Assembly: GCF_010104355.1 (NCBI RefSeq)
Contig: NZ_CP044972.1
Location: forward strand, 2,480,001 to 2,544,000
DNA: 64,000 nt
Reading direction: 5' to 3'
From: Hydrogenophaga sp. PBL-H3
GTDB taxonomy: Bacteria; Pseudomonadota; Gammaproteobacteria; Burkholderiales; Burkholderiaceae_C
The position numbers were made by a program, and so were the translations under genes. The notes under the pieces are model-generated. The model was given only the letters and a program-made list of their open reading frames with translations, had not been told where the DNA came from and ran no database searches. Positions 1-15,000 of the stretch are shown one piece after another. Within the stretch, counting starts at the first letter, position 1. Each line of letters starts with the position of its first letter.

Positions 1-3000
1 ATGTCGTCGCCGGCCAGCAGGGTCACGCGGGTTGCGCCCTTGATGTCGGCAGCGTTCTCCAGGATCAGGTCTTCGTCGGCGTTGCTGCCGTCGTTGCCGG
101 CTGAGGTGATGCCCGGGCCACTGGCGATCCAGGGCAGCAGCGTCATGGCCGCCGAGTCGATGGCGTGCAGCTCGACCGTGGCGTGGGTGGACTCCACGTC
201 CTCCCGCACCCGCATGAAGCCGGTGCTGGTCACGCGGATGTCGTTGCGGGCACGCAAGCCGTTGAGCAAGGCGTTGAACGATGCGGGCGCGCCGACCAGG
301 CCGATGATGCCGAGCACGACACCGGACTCGTCGTCGATGAAGATGCCGCCAGCGGTGCTGCTGCCTTCCAGGAAGGCGACATCCACCTCCAGTTCGTTGG
401 CATCGCGGCCGATGTCGCCCTGCGAGATCAACTGCGCCGTGCGGGCCTGGATCTCCAGGTCGCTGTCGCCGTTGTCCAGGATGGCGCCCAGGCGCGACAC
501 CACCACCACGTTGGTGCTGGTGCGCAGGTGGGACAGGAGGATGTCCCGCGCGGAACGCACATCGATGTTGCCGTCGGTGGCGTCCACATACGAGCGGTCG
601 GCCATGGTGATGCCGCCGGTGCCGTTGAAGTCTTCATCGGCGCTCAAGGTGACCAGGCTGGCGCCTGTTTCGGTGTCGATGTAACCGCGCTCGGTGAAGA
701 AGATGCTGCGGTTGGCCAGCAGTGACACGGCTCCCCCGCCGCTGGTGATGCCGGCGTTGACGGTGATGTCCTGGCTGGCCTTCAGCCACACGGGTCCATC
801 TTCGGTGTCGATCGCCTCGTTCACGGTGAGCGTGCCCAGCACCTCCAGGTGCACCGTGTTCCGGGCCTGGATGCCCGCCAGCGTGCTGATGTCGCCGACC
901 ACCAGATCACCGGTGTTGCGCAGCCAGATGCCACCGCTGGTCACCTGGGCCTCAAGGCGGGCGATGCGGGTGTCGAAGAGATTGTCATGACTGCCCACAT
1001 CATCGCCAGCCACCAGGATCGCACCGGTTGCAACGATGTTGGCGAGATCGTCGTCGCGCCGGTCCACGATGGAGCCGGTGGCGCGGATGGTCACCAGTCC
1101 GTCGCCCAGCGAAGTGGCGGGATCGGCTGTTTCGTTGCCCAGCGCGGTGATCAGGCCGATGTTGGCCTGACCGGCCACGGTCAGGGTCACGTTGCCGTCG
1201 CGCGAGGTGTACTCGCCCACGTTGAGGTCGATCACGCTGTTGACGAAGCTGTCGCGCGCCACGTCGCCATTCAGGTCGGCCTGCAGGATCTGGACGTCGA
1301 CGAAGTTGGTGGCGGTGCCGACGTTGCCGGTCGCTGTGTAGAGGAACACATCCGCCGCAGCGTTCTCGGTGTAGACGTTGACCACGGTGTCGGCCGCGTC
1401 GTCGTAGAAGTCCAGGATGTCGCTCTGGGCACGCAGTTCGACGGCATCACCCGCCTCCACCCGGCCCAGGTACAGGTCACCCTCCTTCACCTCGATCTCG
1501 GCCACGCCACCCGCATCGATGCGGAACGCGATCAGGTCGTTGATGTCCAGGCGGCTGACGCCCAGCACGGCCGTGTCGAAATCGCTGACCTCGATGTCCG
1601 CTGCCACTTGCACCAGGCGCAGGTTGCCGCGCACATCGACGTTGAGCAGGCTGTCGGGCGCAATCTGCAGGCGCAGCGCCGTGTCGCTGGCCAGCCCTTC
1701 GATGGATGTGCCCGCGATCATGGCCAGGTCACCAAAGACACTGATGGCCGCCTTCTCGGCGGTGTCGCCACTGTCGAACAGGCTGCCGCCCGCCCGGATG
1801 CGCAGGTCGCCGTCGACCAGGATGTGGTCGATCTTGAAATCGCCGGTGGTGTCGATCACCACGGCGGCACCAGCGTCCACCGAGAGGTTGCCCGACGCCT
1901 CGATGTCCACGTCGTCGAACAGCTGCAGGGTCAGCACATCGATGTGGCGTTTGTCCTGCACGATCTGGTTCGCACTCAGGGTCTTGAGACCCACGTCGTC
2001 GGTGGCGTGGTTCGCCGTCAACTCCGTCCAGCGGCCACCCGCCTGGAAGCTTTCCGTGGCCAGGTTCAGCGTGACCGCCGTTCCCTGGTCGTCACCGCCG
2101 TTGAAGGTGTAGAGGCCGTACTCGCCCGCCGAGTACTGCACCAGCACCCGCTGGCCGCGCGTCAGCGTCACGGTGTCGGCCGTGGTGCGGTCCAGTCGGG
2201 ACACCACATCGGCCGTGATGCGCACCCAGTCGCTGGTGTTGAAGTTGAAGCCGCTGTCGCCCAGGTTCACGCCGGTCGCGCCTGCGCCCACGTAGCGGTA
2301 GGTCGCGTACTGCGCACCGATCACGTCATCCGCCGTGGCATTGGCCAGGGTCGACTTTTCAGCGTCGCTCAGATCAGACCAGTTGCCTGAGAGGTCAATC
2401 GACTGGCGCCCCGAGGCGCGGCCCACGCCGCCGTCCAGGCCACCGGCCACCAGCGTCACGTTGACACCGACGATGTTCGGGTCCTCGTCGGCGTTGATGG
2501 CGGGCGTCTGCCCGAGGAATTCGGTCTGCGGGAACAGGTAACGCATCAGGCCTGGGGACACCGCGAAACTGGCGGCGTCGAGCGAGAACAGACCCGCGTC
2601 GAGATCGAGCTTCATCTGCTCTGAAAGCATGTCGCGCGTCAGCGTGGTGCCGGCCTCGCCCGGTCGGAACAGCTCGACCATGCCGTCCAGGATGGTGCCG
2701 TTGCCGGTCTGCAGGTGCACGTTGCCACCCGTGGAGGCCACCGAAGCGGTGCTGGTCCAGCTCACGGCCTTGACCAGCTTGAGGTTGCCGGCGTTGCGCG
2801 CGGCGTTGTCCTCGGTGATGAAAATGTCGCCCTGCGCGCGCGCCGACAGGCCACCGGTGGCGGCCACGCCGTCGATGTCGCTGTTCACGCGCAGCATCAG
2901 CGTGCTGCTGCCGATGTACCCGTCGGCGGCATCGAGCTCCACGTGTTCGCCGGTGATCTGCGCCGCGGCCGAGGCCGCGTAGATGCCGTTGCGGGCATTG

Positions 3001-6000
3001 ACCAGCACGTCGCCCTTGCTGGAATTGATTTCCGCGATCTTGAAGCGGCTGCTGATGTTGTTCAGCGACACCGCGTTGACCGTGATGTCACCACCCGCGG
3101 TGGCGATCAGGCCCTTGTCGGCCACCTTGAGCCAGTTGCGCTGGTCGCTCAGGTCCTGCTGGCTCATGAGCAGCGTCACGGCGTTGCGGCCCACCTGCAC
3201 GGTGGTGCCATTGCTCTGCAGCACCGCGCCGTTGCCGGTGAACTGGTAGAGCCCGTCGGCGCGTTCGACGAAGTCGCCGCGCCGCAGGGTGAGCTCGTTC
3301 ATGCCCTGCTTGTGCGGCGTGTCCACCGGCAGCTTGTTGCCTTCGATGTTGAGCCGGATGATGTCCTCGACGCCCTGGCCGGCGTGCACCTCGGGTGTTG
3401 CGCCGTAAATGGCAATGCCTTCTGCGCCGATGATCGATCCGGTGAAGGAGCGCAGGTTGATCGCACCATGCACCGGCGACTCGATGTCGCCGTTGAGGTA
3501 CAGGTTGCCCTGGGTCTGGACGTTGATGTAGGGCGAGGTCGGGCCCTGCAGGAAGTCCAGGCTGATCGGGTAATCCGCCTTGAGCGTGTGGGTGTAGATG
3601 TCCTTGAGGCCGGCGATCTCGGTGATCTCGGTGTGCACAGTCTTGTAGCGCAACCAGCCGCCACCCTCGGTCCACACCTCGGCATCGACCGAGTAGTTGA
3701 TGTAGCCCTGGTAATACTGGTTGAGCGTGCGGTTGAGGACGGCGATGTCGTCCTCGTCGTTCGAGTCACCCAGCTGGATCTGCGCCAGCTCGGCCTCGGT
3801 CAGCGGCGCCCACAGGTTGGTGTCGGTGTAGGTCTGCGTGGGCAGGTACAGCAGCGCGTTCTCGCCGATGTACTTGTACCAGGTGCCTCCCGTGCCGTAG
3901 CGGATGTCGCCACCCACGAACACCTTGGTCACGTTCTTCGTTGCGTCAAGCTCGCCTTCGCTCACCTGCACGTAGCGGATGGTGTAAGCGCTCTCGTCGG
4001 CATACGCCGGCAGGCCACTCGTTCCTTCGAGCTCAAGCGTCTCGGATTCCAGCAACGGCTGCTTGTCGGTGTAGAAGGTGTCGCGGCTGACCCAGCTGGT
4101 GTCGCCCACCAGCCAGTCGGCCAGCGCGTTGTCGCCGAGCAGGTTGAAGCTCTTCTGCTCGTACTTGGTGATGATCGTGCGCTGCAGCGACTGGCCTTCC
4201 GACCAGACGTAGTGCAGGCCCTCGCGGGGCATGTAGGTCGCCTCGATGCCGGCGCCCACGGTCCCTTCGTTGACGGTGGGCAGTGCCGTGTACACGATGG
4301 CCGAGACCACCCCGTCGGCACTGACCGGCTGCGTGGCCACGACGCCCTGGTAGGGCGTGTGCACCACCCGGCCGGCCGACACCTCGTACACATCCTTGGT
4401 CAGGCGGGCCGTGTCGACGATGGTGATCTTGCCCTTGCGGTCGGTCGTGGTGTCGATGCGGTCCAGGATCAGGTCGTAGCCGCTGCGGTTGTTGATCAGC
4501 ACATTGGTGTAGCCGTTGGCCACGCGCAGCATGCCGTGGCCCGTGCTCAGGATCTGGCCCGCCACCACGATCTCGCCACCCTGCGGCGAAATCTCTTCCA
4601 GCACGATGGCCCGGCGGCTGGCGTCGAAGTAGCCGTCCACCGGCACGTCGCCGCCGAAGTGGATGCCCGGCAGCACGATGCCGTCGTCGTCGGTGAAGTT
4701 GACCGTGCGGTTGCCCGGGTTGAAGCCGGCATCGATGTCCAGCTCGATCGTGTCAACGCCGCTCTGCACCAGCCCGTTGATGTTGAGGAAACGCGCGGTG
4801 ATGGTGATCTTGCCCTGCGCGAGGATGCGCGAGTTGTCGGCGTTGATGGCGGCGGTCAGGCCCGGCACGGCCGACGACGGGATATCGGGCGTGGCCGTGG
4901 CGTTGTCGTAGTCGGTTGACAGGCCGCTGAGGTTGAAGCCCAGGGAGGCCAGGAGATCGGCCAGCGCGTTGATGCCCGCCGATTGCTGGGCCAGGGCGCG
5001 CATGGCGTCGTAGTTGATGTACTGGCGGGGGTCCTTGTTGGTGTGGAACCAGCCCTCGCTGTTGAGCGAGAAATCGCGGAAGGCGGTGATCGACACCGTT
5101 TCGGCGCGCAGCGTGCCCGAGACGATGATGCTGCCCTCGAAGTTGGTCACCACCAGGCCACCGTTTTCGTTGATCACGTCACCGGCCAGGTACATGTCCT
5201 GGTCCAGGCCGCCCAGCGCGCGCGCCAGGTTGGCGTCGAAGCCGTAGGCCGCGATCGGGAACGCGTCCTGCACGATGCGGATCTGCGGCGGGGTCGTGTC
5301 CTGGTTGTTGGTCAGCTTGTAGGTGTTGAGCCAGGCGTTGCCGGGCTCGAACACCGTGTACACGCCATCAACCACCTGCACCCGCTTGTTGTCGCGGATG
5401 ATCGCGTCGCCGAAGACGGTGGTGAACGGGGTGGCGTTGAAGACATCGATCGACGCCCCGGAGCGCGCGATCAGCCGCCCGGTATCCACCAGGTCCTGGT
5501 AGACATCCCTGGCCAGCACTTCTTCGGCATCGTCGAGCGCATCGCGCTCGATGTAGATAGAGCCCGGCGCGGCGTAGATGTCGGGGATGTTGAGGAACAG
5601 CGAATCGAGTTCGCGCTGGACCACGCGCGTGCCCACCGTGGTGGTGCTGAGGATGTCTCCGGCCTGGGCCGTGGTACCGCCGAGCAAGGTCCAGCGGCTG
5701 GTGTCGCTGAAATCTTCGGAGGTGAGCACGTAGCCGGCGGCCATGGTGGTGTGCTGGTAGCGTTTCGCGCCAGCCACGTCGAACACCACGGCATTGGTGG
5801 CCACCGGGGTGATGTAGTCGGCCAGACCCAGCTTTTCCAGCGTCTCGTCGATCGCATCGAGCTGCACCTGGTAGCGTGCCAGCGCCTCCGCGTCACCACG
5901 GTGGTTGGTGATCCACGACACCAGTTCCTCGCGCTGACTCAGCAGCAGGTTGCCCACGTTGGCGTAGGTCACTGTGGGCTTGGCCAGCTCCACTGGCTTG

Positions 6001-9000
6001 ATCACATAGAACTTGCCCTGGGCCGATTCGCGCAAGGCGGCGGTGGCGTCGCTGCCATAGGTGCGGTTGAGTTCGTCGCTGGACAGCGCGCGGGTGATCT
6101 TTTCCCAGCGCAACGTGTCGGCGTAGTTCTCGTTCTCCAGCACGATGTCGATGCCATCGGCACCCACCGCCGGACGGAAGCGGTAATAGGCACCGACCTC
6201 GCCGCCCTGGTTGGCTCCCGCGGCCACCTGGATGAAGCTGCTCTGGGTCAGGCGGAAGGCGATCTCGCTGACGTCCAGCCACGCGTACTCGTACTTCAGG
6301 CCGGCCGGCAGCGCCGGGGTGAGCAGCGCCAGTTCGGCGTCGCTCAGGCGCCGGCCCACACCGGCCACGTCGCTGGTGCTGTTCAGGCGCGCGATGATCG
6401 GGTTGCCCAGCAAGTCGGTGCGCTCCAGGCCGTTGATCGTGACCGGCAACGCGCGCACCACCGTCTTGTTGTTCAGGCCGGCTTCGATCAGCGCGGTCGC
6501 GTCGATGTTGACCTCGTTGACGCTGCGGTCGTCGGCGCCATCGGGCACCGGGAAGCCGAAGGGAATCAATGACAGCGACAGGGCCAGACCACTGGTGTCG
6601 GCCCGCACCTGGCCAATGCCCTTGTTGGCCGACAGGATCACGTCCTGCAGTGTCTGGATGCGGGTGGTGCCGCGCACATTGACCTGGTTGGTCTCGTTGA
6701 TGTCGGCATCGACGATCGGCACGACGATCGACGGGAACAGCGAGATCGTGAGGATCTCGGCGTTGGCCGAGGTGAACAGCTGGTTGGAGATGCCGTCTGT
6801 GTTGCGCCCGGCGGTGAGGTTGACATCGCTGGCCTTGATCGTGCTGTCGGTCACCGTCACGCGGTTGTCGGCGGTGTTGATGCTGGTCACGTTCACGCCC
6901 ACCGCGCTGGCAAAGGCCGAGCCCACGAACAGGTTGGCGCTGGGCCGCACCTGGACGTTGCTGCTGGTGGCCATCACCACGTCGCCGGTCTTGTTCTCGA
7001 TCGTCGCGCCGGTGACGTTCACCTCGGCGTCGCCGTCGAAGCGGATCTCCGACAGGCCGATGGCCAGCGAGAAGCCCGTGACGCTTTCCAGGCGCAGCTT
7101 GTCGAAGGCTGCGCCGGTGTTGGCCGCCTCGATCTCGATCTGCCCGCGCTGGTCGTTGCTGCCCAGGGCCGTGAGGGACGTGCCGGCGCCGATGTCGATC
7201 ACCGCATCCGAGTTGAGGATGGTGCTGCTCTTGAGGATGGTCAGGCCGAAGGCACCGGCCGAGCCTGAGTTGAGGTTGTAGTCGCCGTCGTCCAGGGCGG
7301 GTTTCTGGAAGGCGTTGACCGCCTTGATGAAGATCGAGTCCGCCGTGAGGTTGGTGGCGGCGCCACTGCCCACGCCGATGTCGATATCGGCCCGGGTGTT
7401 CATGGTGTTGGTGATGGCCGCACCGGCGCCGAACGCCAGGCCGAAGGAAATCGCATCGGCGGTGGCGTTGAAGGTCTGGCCATGGGTGGAGGTGACCACC
7501 AGGCTGCCGCTGGTGATGGCCACGTTCTCGCCGATCCGCGCCAGCGACACGGTGTCGTTGGTGATGGTCGTGTCGGCGCCGGCACCGGCGATCAGGCCGC
7601 CGGCGGCGGCCTGCGAATGGCTGGTCAGGATGTTGCTGGCGGCAGAGCCGATGGTCACACCGCCCGCCTCGATGCGGGTGTGGTCGCCCACGCCGGCGCT
7701 CACGTCCACCGCGTGGTCACCGCCGATGCGCACCGCCGACACCATGGCGCCTGCGGCAATGGCACCGAACGCGCCGCCCACGGCCGATGCATCGGCCTGG
7801 TTGACCCCGCTGGCCGAGATGACCAGGTCATTGGCCACGCTCACGTTGGCCTGGCCGACCAGGGCCGAGGCGCTGGTGGACACCTTGGCTTCAGCCAGGT
7901 TGACGGCCACCCCCAGCAGCGAGGCCGCCACACCCACCGTCTTGGTCCGGTCGATGTCGGCATCGGCCAGCGCAGACACGCTGAGATTGTCGGCCCAGAG
8001 GTCCAGGCGGTCGGTGCTGCTGGCACCCATCACGCTGGCCGAGACATCGCTGGTGATCGCGTTGAGCACGTCCGACACGCCGATGGCGGCGCCCAGGCCG
8101 ATGGCCAGCGTCACGTTGGTGGCGTCGCCCTCCAGGTAGGCATGGTCGGCCGCCGACACTTCCACATCGCCCAGCGCCATCACGTTCATGCCACCCGTCA
8201 TCGACGCCACCACCGTGTTGTCGATGGTGTTGTCCATGCGCAGGCCGCCGCCGCTGACCGCCACCAGACCGATCGAGACCGACACGGTGACCGCCTCGAC
8301 ATCGGCGATGCGCGCCGTGGCGTCGGCATCCACCGTGATGTCGCCGGTGGCCAGCACGATGTGTTCGGCGTCCCCCTCGATCCAGGCTCGCACGTCGTTG
8401 GCAATCGTGTTCTCGGCCAGCGAGACCGCGACCGACAAGCCCACCAGGCTGCCCGAGAGCGCCACGCCCACGGCCGCCGAGCGCGCCATCTCGCTGTCCG
8501 ACGTGGCCAGGACGTCGATGTTGCCGGTCGCCACCAGTTCGCTGTCGATGACCGAAGCGTGCGTGTCGGTACCGAAGGTGTTCCGTATCTGCACACCGGC
8601 ACCGGCCACCGCGCCACCAATGCCGATGGCGATTGCCACCGAGCCGGCAAAGGCATCGCCCTCGATGCGTTCGGTGGAGTCGGCCAGCACCCGCACATCG
8701 CCCGCGGCATGCACCGTGGAGTCCTCGATGCGGGCCTTGGCCGTGTTCGATGTGTTGACCGACCTGAACGAGCCGGAAGCGACGTCGAACACCTCGATGC
8801 TGTGGTCGCCGATGAAGTTGTCGGCCAGCGTGAGACCCACCGCGCCCGACACCGCCACGAAGCCGCCCGACACCGCACCGGCAATGGCGCCGGTGAGGGA
8901 CTTGATGGCCGCGTCGTTGGTGGCTTCCACGGTCACGTCCTTGCTGGGGATCGTGAGTTTTCTCCACAGCGACGTGTTGGCGTAGTTCTCGCCGCGCAGG

Positions 9001-12000
9001 CCCACCGGTTCGGTGGCCGAGCCACGGGTGGCACCGATGTATTCGTACACCGAGCCCACCGTGCCCGTGCCCAGCAGGCCGGTGGCACCATCGACCACCA
9101 GCACGCGCTTGCCGGTGACCAGTGAAGTCAGCAACTGGTCGGAGGTGTGGTCCTGCGGTGCCTGGGTCGTGACGACGCTGCCGTCGATGTAGCTCTGCAC
9201 GTCGTTGGAGATGATGTTGTCGGCCACGGCACCGGCACCGCCAATGGCCACACCCACAAAACCACCGGCAATGGCCACCGAGGCGGCGACCACGATGGCA
9301 TCAACCCGGGCCAGTTCGTGGGCCTCGATGCTCACCTCGCCCTTGCGTGCGATCAGACCCTGATCGGCGTCTTCGATGAAAGCGTGCACCTGGTTGGTCA
9401 CGGTGTTGCTGGCCACGGCCACGCCCAGGGACACCGAGACGGCGGCCACGCCGGCAAAGGACGCTGCCACCGAGGCAGCGCCCGCCAGTGCGTTGATGCG
9501 TGAGCTGTCCTGGGCGAGCAGCGCCACGCTGCCCACGTCGATGCCCGTGCTGCCGTCACCTCTGATGAAGGCGCCCACGTCGTTGGCGATGCGGTTGGCC
9601 GCATAGACACCAGCCCCGCTGGCACCCACGCCGGCCACACCGCCGCCGGTGATGGCTGCCGATCCGGCGAAGACGATGGCGTTGATGGTGGCATCGGCGA
9701 TCGCGGTCTGGGTGAGCGCTCCGCCTGCCGTGATGCTGCTGTCGTCCACGTAGGCGCGGGTCTGGGCCCGGGCGTTGCCCAGGTTGGCCTGCTGCCAGAG
9801 GTCTTCGTTGCCGTAGTCCTGCTCCGCCAGGCGGGTGGAGCCCACGTACTGCCAGTGGTCGCCGTCGAGGTAGTCCTGCGTGGACAGGTTGAGGCTGGCG
9901 CTGTCGGAGCCCACGTACTTGTACAGGCCACCGACCTTGCCGTTGGGCGTGGTGCCGTCGTCATCGGTGTCGTGCGTGTAGCCCGATGACACCTCGACGA
10001 GGTCGTTTTCGCTGACCGAGACCGTGCCCTGGCTGCTGGTGAAGCGCGGGTCGACGGTGCTGCCGAGGTAGCGGTACACGTCGCCAGCGCGGGCACCCGA
10101 GTCCACCCGCACCAGGTCGCCGGTTTCCAGCGGATTCGATCCGGAGAAGCGGTCGCGGCTGGCGTCGCCGGTGGAGAAGTCCACCTCGGCCGCCAGGCCG
10201 CTGGAGACGCTGGTGTCCCAGCCGATGTAGTTGCGCGCCACCGCCACACCGATGGAGGCGCCCACCCCGGCCACGCCACCGGCACCGATCGCGGCCGAGG
10301 CCGAAATGACGATGGCGTCGATGCTGGCGGTGTTGCTCGCGTCCAGGTCCACGTCGCCCTGCAGGGCCTGCAGATTGCTGCTCTCGATGAAGGCGTTGGT
10401 GTGGGTGAGGATGACGTTGGTCGCCTCGGCGCCCGCGCCGCTCACCGCAATACCGGCCACGCCACCCACGCCCACGCCCAGCGATGCCGCCACCGACAAC
10501 GCGGTGATGGCCGAGGTGCGCGTCCAGCGCGAGGTGTCGCTGAAGTCCTCGGCCGCCAGGTTGCGGGTGATCATTTCCCAGCGCGTGGTGTCGGTGTAGT
10601 CCTGCAGGCCCAGCTCCAGGTCGAGCACATCGGCCCCCTTGAAGCGGTAGAACACGCCGCCCTCGCCGAAAGCGTTGTCGGCCGGCTTGCCCAGGCGCCA
10701 CTGCGTCGTGTCGGTGTAGTCGATGTCGTTCAGGTCGACGCTGGTCAGCAAGGCCGTGCCGATGTACTGGTAGGTCGCGCCCTCGATGCCGTCGCGCACG
10801 CCCACCACGGGCTCGAAATCTTCGCCAAGGGTGACAAAGCTCTTGTTGGGGACCAGGTCCACGCCGGTCTCGTCGCTGCCGCGGATGACGGTGTAGCCGC
10901 GCCCCACCTCGACGATGTCGCCGGTTTCGAGGTCGGTTTCACCGCCGTTGGTGTTGTAGGCGGCTGGCTGCTTCACCAGCACCCAGCGCGACGACGGGTA
11001 GGTCTGTGTGCCCAAGTCGAGTGACACGGGCGTGGAGGTCGCCGCGGTGTTGTTGTAGCGGTAGAGCGTCAGCTCGTTGTCGTCGTCGGCCACGCCCACC
11101 AGATCGCCGTGGCGCACCTGCTGCACGCCGTCGGTGGACAGGAAGTCGGGGGCGTATGGCTGGTCTTCACCACGGAAGCGGTAGACCACGCCACCGCTGT
11201 TGACGGTGTCGCCCGCCTTGAGCGCCACCACGCCGCTGGCGTCGTACTGGCTGGGGAAGCCGCTCGGGTCTTCAATGGTGCCGGCGTGGATGGTCACGTC
11301 GCCCTCGCGCGAGACCACCTGGCGGGCGTTGCGCATGCCCGCCTCCACCACGTTGCGGATCTCGTTGCGGGCCAGTGATACGCCGATGGACAAGGAGATG
11401 CCGGCCACGCCAGCGAACGAGGCCGCCAACGAAGCGGCCGCCGCATCGGCCAGGATCACCGAGCTGTCGAAGGCATCGATGGCGATGCTGTCGGCGTGGA
11501 TGCCGGTCACCGTGGCGTTGGCGTTGTTGTCGTCGCCGTCGATGAAGGCCTTGATGTGCTGGGTGATGAGGTTGGTGGCGCTGACGCCGGCACCACTGAA
11601 GCCAATGGCGGCCACGCCCGAGGCCGCCACGGCGGCCGAACCGGCCACCACCAGGGCTTCGATGGTCTGGTTGCCGTCGGCGCTGATCGTCAGCGCGCCG
11701 TTCCTGGCGTTGACGGTGGAGCTGTCGATGTAGGCCAGTACCTCGGACGCATCACCGGGGTCGCCAATGCGGTTGTCAGCGATCGACAGGCCGATGGACG
11801 CGCCGATGCCGGCCAGGCCGCCACCGGCCAGTGCCACCGAGGCCGCGATCACCGTGGCGTCGATGCTGGTGGTGCTGGTGGCTTCGATCGTCACGCCGGT
11901 GGCGCTCTCGACCTGGCTGTCGGTGATGTGCGCCCGGACGTCGCTCAGGATGTTGTTGCTCGACCAGGCACCGGCGCCACTGAGCGCGATGCCGGCCTTG

Positions 12001-15000
12001 CCGCCGATTCCGGCGGCCAGCGAAGCGGCGACCGAAAACGCGCCGATGGAGGCGGATTCGGTGGCGACGACGGAGATCTCGCTCGTGGTGGTCTTGATGC
12101 CCGTGTCGGCGTCTTCAATGAACGCCGCGATCTGGTTGTCGATCTCGTTGCGCGCCAGCGAAATGCCCACCGACACGGCCAGCCCGAGGCCGCCGCCCAG
12201 GCCGGCGGCCAGCGACGCGGCGCCGGCCGTGGCCACGATGGTCGAGGCATCGCGCGCGTCCAGCGCCAGGCTCGCGCCGGTGATGCCCAGTGCGCCGTCG
12301 CCGTGTATGAAGGCCTCGATGTCGGTGCGGATGCGGTTCTCGGTGTAGACACCGGCGCCGCTGGCACCGATGCCGGCCTTGCCGCCACCGCCCACAGCCA
12401 CCGCGCCCGCGACCACCAGGGCCTCGATGCTGCGCGTGGCATCGGCGTCCACCGTGATGTCGCCTGTGGCGTCGATGCTGGTGTTTTCGATGAAGGCGCG
12501 CACCTGCGAGCTGGACTTGCCGTCCTCGTCCACCTGCGCGGCCAGATTGGTCTGGCGCCAGACGCGGCGGTCGGAGTAGTCGAGCGTGCGCAGGTCGGTG
12601 CTGGCCAGCTCCCAACGGGTGCTGTCCTCGTAGTTCTCCGTCGTCAGGTTGACGTTGTCGTTGTCGTTGGCGGTCGCGCCGCCCAGGTAGCGGTACACCG
12701 CCCCCAGCGTGCCGCCCTCGCCTGTGTGGTCAGCCGTCACCTCCACCAGGTCGCCCGCCATCAGATTCCGGATGCCGCTGGACTGGAGGTTGGCCGTGGG
12801 CTGTGTGAGGGTCTCGCCCAGGTATTCGTACACGTCGCCAGCGCGCGCGCCCTCGCTGAGCTTGACGGTGTCACCCGCGGCCAGCGAATCGCCCGCGGGC
12901 AACCCGTCGCTGGTCTGGTAGTCGGCCACGGCGTCGCCGTCGATCGACCAGCCGATGAAGTTGCGGGCCACCGACACGCCCAGCGCCACGCCCACGCCGG
13001 CCTTGCCGCCAAAGGCGACTGCCGCCGAGACCGCCAGCACGCGCGCGTCCACCGTGGCCGTGCTCACAGCGTCGATGTCGACCGCGCCCACCGTGTCGGC
13101 GCCCGCGCCCAGCACGCTGTCGGCGATGAAGGCCTTGGTGGAGGTGAGGATGGTGTTGGTGGCCACGGCGCCGCCGCCGGCAAACGCCACGCCGAGCTTG
13201 CCCGAGGCGCCAATGGAGACCGCCACGGCCGTCGACGTGGCGTTGATGGTGGCGTCGTCGGTGGCACTCACCGTCACCGTGCCGCCCTTGGTGTCCACCG
13301 CGTCCACGTCGGTGATGTGGGCTTGGATGCTGTTGCGGATGGCGTTTTCCGCCAGCGACAGCCCGATGGCCACGGAAATGGCGCTCTTGGCGGTGAGCGC
13401 GGCCGAGATGGCAGCGGCCATGGCGTCGGCATCGATGGTTGAGGTGTCCTGCGCCGTGACGCTCAGCGCGCCATCGCTCTGCACGCGCGTGGCGCCGTCG
13501 ATGTAGGCGTGGATGTCGCTGGCGATGCGGTTGTCGGTCCACAGCCCGGCGCCAGTGGCCGCAATCGCCGACTTGGCGGAGATGGACAGGGCCAGCGCAG
13601 CGGCCTGCACGGTGGCGTCGATGCGGTTGCTGGAGGTGGCCGAGACCTCGATGCCGCGGTCGGCCAGCAGCCAGGTGTCGCCATCGCCATCGGTATCGGC
13701 CACATAGGCCTTGACGGCCAGCGGGTCGGCGCCGCCGAACTCGTTCCAGCCGATGAGGTTGCGCGCGATCGACAGGCCGATGGCGACCGCCGTGCCGGAA
13801 CCCTTGAACGTGAGCGCGGCACTGACCGCGATGGCGCGCACCAGGGCATCGATCTCGGCGCTGTTGACGGTGATCACCTCGATGGCGCCGGTGCTGGCCG
13901 TGGGATCGACGGCCGCCTTGGTGGCGGTGACGCGGGTGTCGCGGATGAAGGCCTGTGCGCCACCCTTGATGCTGTTGACCGCGGTGGCGCCGCCGCCGCT
14001 GAAGGCCGTGCTGTTGCTGCCGGCCAGCGACAGCGACAGCGCAATCGAGGTGGCGGTGGAGGTGGCGTCGATGGTGGCCGCCTCGTTCGCACCCACCCGC
14101 ACCGAGCCGCCGGTGGCGGTGACCTGCGACACATCGGACACACCGACGAGCATGTCGGTCATCACCTCGTTGCGGGCCACGCTCAGGCCCACGGAAATCG
14201 AGGTCTTGTCCCCGCTGGGGGTGGCGGCCACGGCCAGCGTGCTGACCTGCACTTCTGCTTCAATGACGGCCGAATCGGTACCGTCGATGGTGACATTGCC
14301 CCGAGCACTCGCCGTGTTGATCGGGTCCTGCACGCCGGACAGACCGTTGGGGTCCACACCGTCGATGCCGGCACGCACCTGGGTGGCGACCCGGTTGAGC
14401 GCCACCACCGCACCCACCGAGATGCTCTGGGTGGCGCTGAAGGTGAAGAGTGCCTTGGCGATCGTGGTGACGCTGTTCTCCACGGTGGCCGTGATCGATG
14501 CATCGGACGCGGCCGTCACCGACAGGTCGCCACCGGCGCTGACCGTGCTGTCCAGGATCTGGGCGCGCACCTGGGCCGGCATCTCGTCGGCCAGCCCCAG
14601 GCCGAACAAGGTGTCGGCCAGATCGAACAGCAGGTTTTGCGATGCGTAGCCGATGGAGTTGAACGCCAGCGTGACACCGACGTTGGTGCCCTTGGCGGTC
14701 AGGCTGCTGGTGGTGGTCGCGTTGATGGTGGAGATGTTTTCGGCATCGACCACGATGTCACCCGTGCGGGTGAGGACGTTGCTGTCTTCGACGATGGCGT
14801 TGGCTTCGCTCAGCACCAGGTTGGCGGCAATGACGCCGTTGACGTTGGTGGCGGTGCCGCCCTTGGTTTGCACCGTGCTCTGGTGGGCGGCCTGGATGGA
14901 CGCGGTCTCCAGCGCACTGACGGTGAACGCGTCCTGCACGCGCAGCGTGGCGTCGCTCACGCGGGCATCGGCCAGGCCGCGCACGTCGTTGCGTGCCACC

